Part shown: positions 30,601-42,600 of the stretch, piece after piece
Layout: every line of letters begins with the position of its first letter
Numbering within the stretch: the stretch's first letter is position 1
From: Lampris incognitus
Taxonomy: Eukaryota > Chordata > Actinopteri > Lampriformes > Lampridae
Length of the DNA stretch: 64,000 nt
Direction: 5' to 3'
Assembly (NCBI RefSeq): GCF_029633865.1
Contig: NC_079211.1
Location: forward strand, 147,327,043 to 147,391,042
The notes under the pieces: model-generated
Seen by the model: the letters and a program-made list of their open reading frames with translations, nothing else
Databases searched by the model: none
What the model was told of the DNA's origin: nothing
Made by a program: the position numbers and the translations under genes

Positions 30601-33387
30601 AGTGCCTGTTGTTCAAAAATCAAAATGTCTGACGGAGCCACCGGGTCTCTGTGAGAACAACTGGGTCGAGTGGTAGGTGGGTATTCACATGTGTACAAAA
30701 GTACAACGCCACGCACAGCTCCAATCAACCTATGTGACCCCTTCTGTCGGGGAACGGTACATTCCCCAGCAGATGTTAAAGACGCCTGCTCGTCTGAGGC
30801 ACTTCAACTACTGTTTATGTAAAACTGTACAAACAAAGCCGGAATGCCCCGTGTAGTGAGTTTAGGAGTGAAGTATAGGCCTTGAAATGCCCACAAAAGT
30901 CTTGACTTCGAACTGCCGTCTCAGTCAGAGGCAAACTCGTCAGCATAATCTGTTAGCGTCGATCCATGTGCAAATAAAGCAAAGCCAAGCCAATACCGTC
31001 CGGGCCACTAACATCTGGTTGACTGCGGCTTAAAGCTAGGTTTACAACGAGCCATTTTGCGTAGACAGAATTTACCCCCAAATTATGGCTTGTTTTTTTT
31101 TCAGAGCATACCAAGTTATAACAATATTATTAAGTCTCAAAGAGGCAAAGATTACTAGATCATCCACCAACTAGGCACTAGAGTGTGAAGTAGCCCGGGA
31201 CAGAAATGTGGAATATCACACGTGTGGTCTGCAGTGGCAGCCACGATAGAAATCACCCTGCTTGTATTTATAGTTACGATGCCTCTGTGCTGCATTTGTA
31301 GTGAAGACAATTCTTTAAAGCCATACAGTCAACCCACATTAGCACATTTTAAAAACCAAGCTATCGTCTCTGGCCCAACCATCCAAACATTCCCTGTGCC
31401 TTCAAATAGCCGACAAAGAAATAAAACTGAGATTTTCTAAATAGTTCACCTTGGGGATGGAGCCAAAGAGGCTGCAGAGGTTTGAGCAGGCTTGCAGCCA
31501 GCAGTGGCACCTCTACAATGGCTTCATCTGTGACATACAAATATTGTACAAGTCTGAACAGACCGGCGCTTACAAACTGTTTTCAAAGCAGTAGCATCTG
31601 TTTTGGTTTTGCTCATAGAACACGACACAGAAAGTCAAATCATTTTAGAGGTACTTCTGAGTGCATAGAATAGCCCTGAGTCAAAGCTTGAAATAAAGGG
31701 CTATCTCTTTTCATCACTCTTTCATCGGTCAGGTAACGTTACGAAGGTAAAAGACCGTGGGAATCTGGCATCAGAAGGCTGTCGAAACCCAGTTTTCGCA
31801 GTGAGCTTTCTGCAATACATTCGGCTCCGGGTCAGAAATCACAGAGTAATTCTCCACAGGTTCATATTCTCTCTAAATTGTTTTTTACAGCAATTCACAA
31901 ATAGAACGACAAAAGCATTGTGTCATTCATTCTGGTATGACTCTGGCCAATCACTTACTGGGAGAAAGGACAAAGCATTTAAAAAAAAAAAAAGAAAAAA
32001 AGATGGCAGCAGTTAATACGCACTCCTTTAAAAATGGAACAATCAAATAACATACAATTAGTGATTGCCAGGGTTATATATATATATTTAAAAACAAAAT
32101 CTATGATGACATTTTTCTCCCGGTACCTCAGCGAGAAGGAGCAACACGTTTGCTGTGATGGTAAAAATAATTAAGGGTTTGAGTGAAAAAAGTGCCTGTG
32201 AGGGTTACGACAGGAGTGTCCACTACCTCGGTTTGATATTTCACTGACACTTCCAAAGACTGCAACACATTATCAAACTCAACTTAAATGTGTGCCAGTA
32301 GAATGAAATTAAACTTCATGTTGGCACTGTCAAGCAAACTGCTGGCTCCCGAGAAAAATGCAAAGATTTCGAAAAAAAAAAAAATTAAGGGTTTTTGAGA
32401 AATATGCAGAACTCTGGCATAAAAGCTTGGCAAGCAATGCAAGCAGATGGGGAGGTGCATAGAAGTAGAACGCAGAAACATTGTGGTCATGTGCAAGCAG
32501 CATTTGAACAGTGTTTAGTTCAGATTAGAGAGGCAGGGAGCTAACCACATCATCAAAGATTTGAAGGGCAGCTGGAAATGGAGATCATTTCATATATTGA
32601 TTTTTTTTATGGATATACCGAATAGTGATGTATTTTAGTGTTCTGACCATGCTGCTGTAATTAACACTACATACATGTAAGAGAGGTAGTGTTAAACCTA
32701 TACTACGGTGCTTCCTCGTTCAAACAACAGTTTGCCAACCCTGATTAAATAACTTTGTGAGGAGGGGAAGGAAAACAAGCCCAGTGTGAAACAGATAATT
32801 TGAAATACACGCAAAAAAATCATGCGAAACTCCCAAAACAAAAAAACAAAACAAAAAGGCTGCTATTTTCAGGAGGTGAATCAGAGGAGTAGTGGCGATT
32901 GTGAACAGAATGTAAGGCAACACCCCCCCCTCCAAAAAAAAAAACCCCCAAAACACGGCGACATGCAGGGGAGGTTACCACTGCGACTGTGGGATGCCAA
33001 CCCTCACCGTTTGGTTTCAAGCCTTTCAAGGGAGATGAAAATGAGAAAGAAAGACAGGGGGAAAATAATAAAATAATATTTTTTTTACATTACATTGTGC
33101 AGCAACACAGAAAAGGTGCATTAACAGGCAAATACTTCACTCCTCTCAGGATGGGAGGGGCATGGTCAGTGGTCGGTCGGTCGAGCCGTGTCCGAGTTTA
33201 AACAGGATCAGTGGGTCGACTGTACAGGGTCCTGGAGGAGGGATGGCAGTGTGTGGGCGAGGGTGGGAGGGTAGGGTGGGGTGGGGTTGGGTGGGGCGGT
33301 ATAGGAGCTGGTAGAGCTTTTGAAGGGTGTAGTGAGTAGAATGGGAGTTTTTTTGGGGGCGAGGGGGGGGCATGTAATCGGGCTGCA
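27700..33387 (-). other. cnot6l: Probable 5.7-kb 3' UTR of cnot6l
   Basis: This interval is unlike the rest of the window: no SINE, LINE or DNA-transposon block was recognised in it, and open frames are short. It has no canonical AATAAA on the minus strand until 27713. CNOT6L in mammals also has a multi-kilobase 3' UTR. The inference is positional. An unrelated non-coding gene or plain intergenic sequence is possible. Confidence 0.45.
27713..27718 (-). terminator. cnot6l: Poly(A) signal AATAAA, minus strand (cnot6l)
   Basis: TTTATT on the plus strand. I found no other TTTATT between here and the cnot6l stop at 33388, so it is the first canonical signal downstream of that gene. Confidence 0.5.
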
Positions 33388-33609
33388 CTACCTGTGGACC
33401 GGCAAGTGCAGCCCGTTAAGCGGGTTGAGTGGGTGCGGGAGGGGCGGGTGCAGCTCCAGCTGGGCCAGCAGGGAGAAGTGGTCCGAGGGGATGTGGGGAT
33501 GGGGGCAGCCGGTGATGTTGTTCTCCTCCAGCCACTGGCTCTCCAGCGGTCCCAGCAGGCCCAGCACACTCATGTGGGTCTTGGAGAAAAAGATGTAGTC
33601 GATCACGCC
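33388..33609 (-). CDS. cnot6l: cnot6l exon 12 (last coding exon)
   Basis: The acceptor is CCCGGGCAG|GGCGTG. It encodes residues 481-553, with D484 and the catalytic H524 in SDHF, ending VHR and TAG at 33388-33390. Confidence 0.96.
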   Translation of the reverse strand, partial: GVIDYIFFSKTHMSVLGLLGPLESQWLEENNITGCPHPHIPSDHFSLLAQLELHPPLPHPLNPLNGLHLPVHR

Positions 33610-36600
33610 CTGCCCGGGAAACACAGATTAGTTTCACATTACCGTTAATTATCTCAGCTACTGCAGAATTTATCTTCTTTTGGAATGTATTAATCTGCGG
33701 AGAAAAACAGGTGGCGTGACTCAAACAGTGGAAACACACCTGCACAAGCAGCCAACTGTACAACTCAGCAATAACAAAGTTAGTCACGTCCTGCAGAGAG
33801 ACGATCAAGATAAGACAGATGTATGAGAAAACAGATGTGTGCTGCAGCAAGTATCTCATAAAGACAACCCACCAACCAAGTGTTCACACACACACACACA
33901 CACACACACAGAGTTCTGTTGTTTACCACAGGTCACACACTACTCGTGTAAAATGTAGCGTGTGTGTTGGTGGGTCTAGTATTGTTGGTCAAGAACTTAC
34001 TGCCCGATAGCCGTTTCCAAGATGGCGCCCGAGTGAAATGGCTTGTCTAGAAGCTCTGCTAATGCTGCCGGGGTTGTAGCTGTGGTCAGCTCTGATACGG
34101 TACACAGTTCTAGAGCTCTGATAGTAACGTGCTCCTGTACTGCAGCAGCGACGTAGACTACGTTATATCTGCCGAGCGATGCTTTTATGAGCCACGCCTT
34201 CGTCATGTGACTCGACAATTACAGCTTCCTCAACCCGACACTCGCCACCACCAACACCATGGTCATTTAAAGTAGTGCTGTGTACATCCAAACTCTGGGC
34301 ACACCTTGCTCTGGTCTCCTGTCTACTTGTGTAATTGCTCTCGACAAGAGGGAGGCAAAAGACCAATGTGACCGACTCACAGGACTGGTCTGTTCCACAG
34401 ACCAGCTAATCCCTTTGGGTGGGGCAAATACTTGGTTTCACCCCCCAACCAGCCCAGAAAAACAAGCACAGAAATAATTACCAAGGCTGTTCATCAGTCA
34501 TCCAAGTTTCTTACTCTGAATTACAGTCTGTCACTTAATCTGTGAAATGCCGCCCCATTTTGGTAAATGGGGCGGCATAAGAAACAGGTGATTTTTTTTT
34601 CTTTTGGATTTTACCCCTTTTTCTCCCCAGTTGTATTCAGCCAACTACCCCACTCTTCCGAGCCGTCCCGGCCGCTGCTCCACCCCCTCTGCCGACCCGG
34701 GGAGGGCTGCAGACTACCACATGCCTCCTCCCATACATGTGGAGTCACCGGCTGCTTCTTTCCACCTGACAGTGAGGAGTTTCGCCAGGGGGACGTAGCG
34801 CGTGGGAGGATCACGCTATTCCCCCCAGTCCCCGAACAGGCGCCCCAACCGACCAGCGGAGGCGCTAGTGCAGCAACCAGGACACATACCCACATCTGGC
34901 TTCCCACCCACAGACACGGCCAATTGTGTCTGTAGGGACGCCCTGCCAAGCCGGAGCTAACACGGGGATTCGAACCGGCGATCCCCGTGTTGGTAGGCAA
35001 CAGAATAGAGACCGCTACGCTACCCGGACGCCCAAGGAAATGGCTTTGATTTGATTTGTTTTGAACATGTAAAAAAAAGAACCGATAAAAACAAAACAAT
35101 GATATTAAATTGAAATGAACAACAAACCTATACAACAAACTCAACAAACAAATTCTCAGAAACAACACAAATTAAATATCACATGTTCAAAAAGGAGCAG
35201 GAGGAAGCATACACTTACTTATTCCTATCCCTTCTCCACTACTCTTCAATTCATTCATAATCTTCATCTTATATACAATTTATATATAAGATATATACAG
35301 CCACTGAGGATGCAGAAGCCAGTGCAGGTTTAGTGCCAGTGCCGAGCCCGGATAAATAGGGAGGGTTGTGTCAGGAAGGACATCCGGCGTAAAACCTTTG
35401 CCAAACCAAATATGCGGCTCATAAATCAGATTTCCATACCGGATCGGTTGAGGCCCGGGTTACCAATGACCGCCACCGGTACTGCTGGCCAGCAGGGTGC
35501 CGGTGGAAACTATGCTACTGTTGGGTGAGGAGGGGGAAGGCATGTCCAGAGGCAGCGGGAGAGGGGGAAGGGTAGGGGTGTGGAGGTGAGAGTCGGAACT
35601 TTGAATGTTGGCAGTATGACTGGTACTGAATATGGAGCTGCTAGGGAAGAGGAGAAGAGGAAGGCCAAAGAGGAGGTTTATGGATGTGGTGAGGGAGGAC
35701 ATGCAGGTTGCTGGTGTGACAGGAAGATACAGAGGACGGGAAGAGATAGAAATGGATGATACGCTGTGGCGCCCCCTAACGGGAGCAGCCGAAAGTAGTA
35801 GTAGTATGTACAACCCAAAATCACCCAGTGTCAATAATATAAAACTTCAACAGTTATCACAGCCCTTCCTCGTCCCTATACCTCTTAAAAATAAATTTTT
35901 TGTGCATCTTTTTGAACTGAATGTTTGTACTTTGCTTGAGTTCCACGTCCAAACTATTCCTTCCACAAATACAGCCCACAGATCGAAATACACACACGGT
36001 TTTTTTTCCACAAGGACGCAGGAAAGGCACAGCGCCAACGGGACACTTACCTTGAAGTCGTACGTGTAGTTGGTGTAAGGCATCAGATTGTTCTCATAGG
36101 CGCTCTTCAGCTGGAAGTTGTGGGTGATGCTGCCGTCTGTGTTGCCGTTCTTGCCGTTGCAGCTGAAGTTGGTGAGACATTCGTTGTAGCGCAGCTCCTT
36201 GAAGTCCTTGTGATTCTCGGCCACGCCGCCATTGCTCAGGTATTCCACCACACCTGGGCAGCACACAGACAAACACCACTGCTAGAGTATCCTGGCTACC
36301 AGAGCAGGACCCATGAAGGATACCTGTTACCACAACAGCCAGAATTTGTCTCACTTGCTTTGATTTTGTTGTTATTTGCATTGCTGAACACTAGAGGTCA
36401 GGATTCAAGTATTAATAACATAGAGCACCTTTTAGCTTTTAGGTCTGAGCTGGTCTGGTGTTGTGTGTGTCAAAAACACACATGTCTACTGCAACACAAA
36501 CCTTCTCCCAGGCAAGTTAACCCCACCTCCTCGGGGTTCAGACTGGTATCACTAACGAGGCTCTCTGGCTGTGGACGAATCGCCGGCACCCTAGAAAGTA

Positions 36601-39600
36601 ACTGGCCCCCTACTGCCTTGTGGGATAGGCTATTTAGCCAAAGGCTAAGGGGCAGGGCAAACCCCGACAGAAAACCTCCGGAGGAGTAACCCCCCCCCCC
36701 CGAGACCAATTACTATGGCCCACTTGAATGTGGACATGTCCTGGTAATTGAGTCAAGGTTACCCCAGTTATGGGTTAAATAACAAAACAAACTACTGCCT
36801 TTCAGGCACCCTGGGAGGGGTAAAGGCTATGGGACCAGCCCAGACAGAAACTGGGTACTGAAGGAGTTGCGACCTCGGTCTATTATCAGCAAATGATAAG
36901 CATCGCTCGACTGCAGTCGAAGGATGATGACCTCCTAGCTGCTGCAGCCACAAGGACAACCCTTGTTTTTTGATGGGTTTACTCAGCAGGCTCAGTATAC
37001 CCAAGGAGTCACAGGAAGTCCTACCGGAGTCGGGCAGTGAATTGAGGTCAGCGCACAGGACAATGGGGATAGCGGACGGGTCGCAGGTGGGCGAGCCTGT
37101 GGCTACGGAGCCCGAGGCCCGCTCGGCGATGCTCTTCAGCTCGGACAGGAACATCATGGTCTGGATCAGCTTGACATCGGAGTACTCCGGGTCCCAGTGC
37201 ATGTGGGCATTGGCCACCAGGATCAGCTGCCTCTCCTGAAGGGGCTTCAGGCCTGGAAAGTGAGCAAAGGGATTGGAGGGAATTTTAGAAGAACATGCGA
37301 ACTCAACCAATCACAGACTTGAAGGAGCGAAAAAAATTTGGGAGTTCAAAATGTTAATTTGTCATTTCGCGGTCTAAGCATCGGCTTGGTGTCGATGCAG
37401 TTGCCCACTGGGGACTGGGGTTCGCGCCCCGGTCTCGTCAGATCTAACTATGGCCGGACTCGATGAAGCAGCAATCATTGGCAACGCTGTCTTCGGGAGG
37501 GGGGCGGAGTCGGCTCGTGTTCGTCATGTGAATGCGTCTCTGTGTGTGTCGGAAAAACAGTGGATCGGCTTGGATTCGCCTTGTCACGAAAGTGGGGAGG
37601 CGCTTTCCTTCGAGACTGCCGGCCGGAGAGATGCAGTTGGCGAACGCATGCAATACGAGGGTGGGTGTTTGAATTAAAATAGGGATCAATTGGCCACTAA
37701 ATTGGGAGAAAAAAGGGAAAAATCAGAAATAAATTTATTAAAAAAAAAATGTTAATTTGTCATTTAGACAAAAACTGTCAAACTTTTTTTTATCCCACCC
37801 ATCCATCCATTATCCAAACCGCTTCTCCTGCTCTCAGGGTCACGGGGATGCCGGAGCCTATCCCAGCAGTCATTTGGGTGGCAGGCGGGGGAGACACCCT
37901 GGACAGGCCGCCAGGTTGTCATAGGGCCCACACACACATTCACACCTAGGGACAATTTAGTAAGGCCGATTCACCTGACCTACATGTCTTGAAACCGGAG
38001 CACCTGGAGGAAACCCATGCAGACACGGGGAGAACATGCAGACTCCACACAGAGGACGACCCCCAAGGCTGGACTACCCCGGGGCTCAAACCCAGGACCT
38101 GCTTGCTGTGAGGTGACCGCACTAACCACTGTGCCACCATGCCGCTGAACTTTTTTATATAATGCATTTTATACATTAAAATTCAAGGCACTAAATGTAT
38201 ATGAGAACAAGGTATGGAGGAATGACCTCCATTTACTTTTAGGATATGAAAGAACGTGTGTGTGTGTGTGTGTGTGTGTGGTTCTCAAAGTCTCAGACTG
38301 TATTCTGTTCTGTTCTTACCACCAGAGAACATGCCCTTGTTGACCTCCAACAGGACGGCTACCCCGATGTTGTCTTTGGTCATCACTCTGTTCAGCATGA
38401 CCTCTGACCCCTCTGAGTTTGCCATGGCCACCTGGTTGAATTCCACCGTGTGTTTCTGCACCAAGGTAAATCTACAAGCAGACAGGCGGCGGAGAGAGAC
38501 TGCTATTCACTCTGAGAAAATGACAAGTGAATTAAAATACAAGATGAATATTCAGAGACCTCGGTCTTGTCATCAGGGATGGAACCCCTCAGACTCTCAG
38601 TTTTGCCCTTTTCCCTTCCTTTTGACCCCCAGGCCTAATGTTGTTCCCAGTTTTCACATCTCTGACTACAAACCCCAATTCCAATGAAGTTGGGACGTTG
38701 TGTAAAACGTGAATAAAAACCGAATGCAATGATTTGCAAATCCTTTTCGACCTATATTCAATTGAATACACTACAAAGACAAGATATTTAATGTTCAAAC
38801 TAATAAACTTTATTGTTTTTTGCAAATATTCTCTCATTTTGAATTTGATGCCTGCAACACGTTCCAAAGAAGCTGGGACAGGGGCAACAAAAGACTGGGA
38901 AAGTTGAGGAATGCTCAAAAAACACCTGTTTGGAACATTCCACAGGTGAACAGGTTAACTGGAAACAGGGGAGTGTCATGATTGGGTATAAAAGGAGCAT
39001 CCCCGAAAGGCTCAGCCGTTCACAAGCAAGGATGGGGCGAGGTTCACCACTTTGTGAACGACTGTGTGAGCAAATAGTCCAACAGTTTAAGAACAACGTT
39101 TCTCAATGTACAAACACAAGGAATGTAGGGATTTCATCATCTCCAGTCCATACTATCATCACAAGATTCAGAGAATCCGGAGAAATCTCTGCACGTAAGC
39201 GGCAAGGCCCAAAACCAACACTGAATGCCCGTGACCTTTGACCCCTCAGGCGGCACTGCATTAAAAACCGACATCATTGTGTAAAGGATATTACCACGTG
39301 GGCTCAGGAACACTGGGGAAAACCATCGTCAGTTAACACAGTTCGTCACTACATCTACAAGTGCAAGTTAAAACTCTCCCATGCAAAGCCAAAGCCAGAT
39401 ATCAACACCACCCAGAAACACCACCGGCTTCTCTGGCCCGAGCTCATCTGAGATGGACTGACGCAAAGTGGACAAATGTGCTGTGGTCTGACGAGTCCAC
39501 ATTTCAGATTGTTTTTGGAAATCATGGACGCCGTGTCCTTCGGGCTAAAGAGGAAAAGGACCATCCAGATTGTTCTCAGCCCAAAGTTCAAAAGCCAGCA

Positions 39601-42600
39601 TCTGTGATGGTATGGGGGCGTGTTAGGGCCCATGGCATCATGGGTAACTTGCACATCTGTGAAGGCACCATTAATGCTGGAAGGTACATACAGGTTTTGG
39701 AGCAACATGTGCTGCCATCCAAGCGACGTCTTTTTCAGGGACGTCCCTGCTTATTTCAGCAAGACAATGCCAAGCCACATTCTGCAGGTGTTACACCAGC
39801 AGGGCTTCGTAGTGAAAGAGTGCGGGTACTGGACTGGCCTGCCTGCAGTCCAGACCTGTCTCCCATTGAACATGTGTGGCACATTATGAAGCGCAAAATA
39901 CGACAACGGAGACCCCGGACTGTTGAGCAACTGAAGTCGTACATCAAGCAAGAATGGGAAAGAATTCCTCCTACAAAGCTTCAACAATCAGTGTCCTCAG
40001 TTCCCAAACGCTTATTGAGTGTTGTTAAAAGGAAAGGTGGTGTAACACAGTGGTAAACATGCCCCTGTCCCAGCTTCTTTGGGACGTGTTGCAGGCATCA
40101 AATTCAAAGTGAGTGAATATTTGCAAACAATATCAGTTTGAACATTAAATATCTTGTCTTTGTAGTGTATTCAATTGAATATAGGTCGAAAAGGATTTGC
40201 AAATCATTGTATTCTGTTTTTATTTACGTTTTACACAACGTCCCAACTTCATTGGAATTGGGGTTTGTAAATTCCCCACATTTATTTACAAAGTGTATGT
40301 TCAGTTAAAGCCCCCAAACCGCTTTGTCATCTCGCTTTTTCACCATTCTTAACCCAGGGAGGAGCATGCAGTGAATAAGACGGACTGGCGTAGATATAGG
40401 TGGTGCAGCCGGTGCAGTGGCACCGGGGCCCGTCGCTAGGGGGCATCCGTCAATATTTCTGCATGCATTGTCCTAGTCCAATGTTACGTGGCTGTTTTGA
40501 GCATGTGATGATAGTTTGTTTAGCGCGCGCAATATCGTTTACCTATCTAGCCTACCTAAGAAACGTGAGAAAAATAAAATCAAGCAAGCAAGCGTGAGTT
40601 ACACACATAAAAGTGGATGTAAAAAGAGGAAGGAGAGCAAGGAAAGAAAGGAAAGCTGCAATGTGTGCTGCGTGCGTGCCAAACCATGCAATCTACCAGG
40701 TTTTGAGTGTGATGTGTGCTCCCCTGTTACTGTCGAATGACCAGGCTATCAGCTATATTACAGCCTAGTTGCCTTGTTGACTTGTTTCATTGCCTTGTCG
40801 ACTGATGTGATTTAGAGACCGTCTGTTTAGGTTTCCCAACTCTGTCCGTGGTGCGTCCGCTCTCCGTGGTTCTGAAGTGTAGCCAATCTTTGACGTACTG
40901 ACCTTTACAATAACTCATCTGTGTCAACTTTGTCTGTTACTTTGATATTTCTATTTTATTTGTTATATTTTATGCTGCGAAGCACTTTGTGATTGTATAT
41001 CTGTGAAAGGTGTTATACAAAGAAATGACTAAAATTACTTCTAAACCCACCTAATGTGGTGGTGTGTGTGTGTGTGAGCGAGTGAGAGAGAGACGGGGGG
41101 GGGGGGCTACGAGGGTTGCTTGCACCACGGCCCATAATAAAAATGTTACGCCAGTGATAAGACGTCTACAACTTAACCCTGGGAGGAGCATGCAGTCAAT
41201 AAGACGTCTACAACTTAACCCTGGGAGGAGCATGCAGTCAATAAGACGTCTACAACTTAACCCTGGGAGGAGCATGCAGTCAATAAGACGTCTACAACTG
41301 AAAAGATGAAACGTGTTCTTCTCACTTCTCCGTTTTGAAGAACACCGCGCAGCCGTCCACGTGCTTCCTCTCCTGCTCCGACACCAGCTTGGCGCGGGAT
41401 TTGGGGCAGAAGTATCCGTTGTAGCCGCGGTCTTTCAGCGTATCCAGGAACAGGGTGTAGTACTGCTCCGTCTCCACCTCCTGGGGACACGCAGGTCAAC
41501 ACATCCGACTCACCCATGTGAAACTCACTGGCCACCGCCAGAAAGACACGAAAGGGAAAGAAAACCCAACCAACTGCCAAATTCTGGTCAAGTTTAAATG
41601 TATTGCTTTCACTCACTTGTCCCTCCTATTCTCTTATTACAAAAAAAAAAGAAAGAGGAAGTGGATGAAACCACTTTTTTTCCCTGACCAACCAACCCGT
41701 CTAACAACCATCTGACAACAAATCCTACTGAATCCACATTCAATGACTGTACGGCGCTCTGGATAAACTGTCACCCAAATGCTTGGATGTAAATGAATGT
41801 TTAAATGTAGAAGGTAGGGGCGTCCAGGTAGCGTGGCGGTCTATTCCGTTGCCTACCAACACGGGGAACTCCAGTTCAAATCCCTGTGGTACCTCCAGCT
41901 TGGTCGGGCGTCCCTACAGACACAACTGGCCGTGTCTGTGGCAGGGAAGCCGGATGTGGGTATTTGTCCTGGTCGTTGCACTAGCGCCTCCCTCTGGTTC
42001 GGGGGGGGGCTGGGGGGAATAGCATGATCCTCCCACGCGTTATGTCCTCCTGGTGAAACTCCTCACTGTCAGGTAAAAAGAAGCGGCTGGTGACTCCACA
42101 TGTATGGGAGGAGGCATGTGGTAGTCTGCAGCCCTCCCCGGATCGGCAGAGGGGGTGGAGCAGCGACAGCTTGGAAGAGTGGGGTAATTCGCTGGATACT
42201 GACAGTGAGGAGTTTCACCAGGGGGACGTAGCGCGTGGGCAGATCACGCTATCCCCCCCAGTTCCCCCTCCCCCCTGAACAGGCACCCCAACCAACCAGA
42301 GGAGGCGCTAGTGCAGCGACCAGGACACATACCCACATCCAGCTTCCTATCTGCAGACACGGCCAATTGTGTCTGTAGGGATGCCCGACCAAGCCGGCGG
42401 TAACACAGGGATTCGAACCGGCGATCCCCATGTTGGTAGGCAATGGAATAGACCACCACGCCACCCAGACGCCCTGTTTGGTAATGTTAAGTATACTATC
42501 ACACCAAAACTAGTTAACAAATAATACGCCATCAAATATTTCACTCTTCAATTTGCCAGAAATGTGTGGTAATACAGTGTCATCATCATTAATTTAGACA

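Noticed and set aside
28700-33380. A separate protein-coding gene in the repeat-free interval
   Set aside because: No frame above ~130 codons, no recognised motif and no convincing exon chain. It is better explained as the cnot6l 3' UTR.
34600-35168. Frames of 120-185 codons in SINE-1 copies (also at 20388, 53053 and 59132)
   Set aside because: The same peptide strings recur in every SINE-1 copy in changing frames. They are repeat translations.
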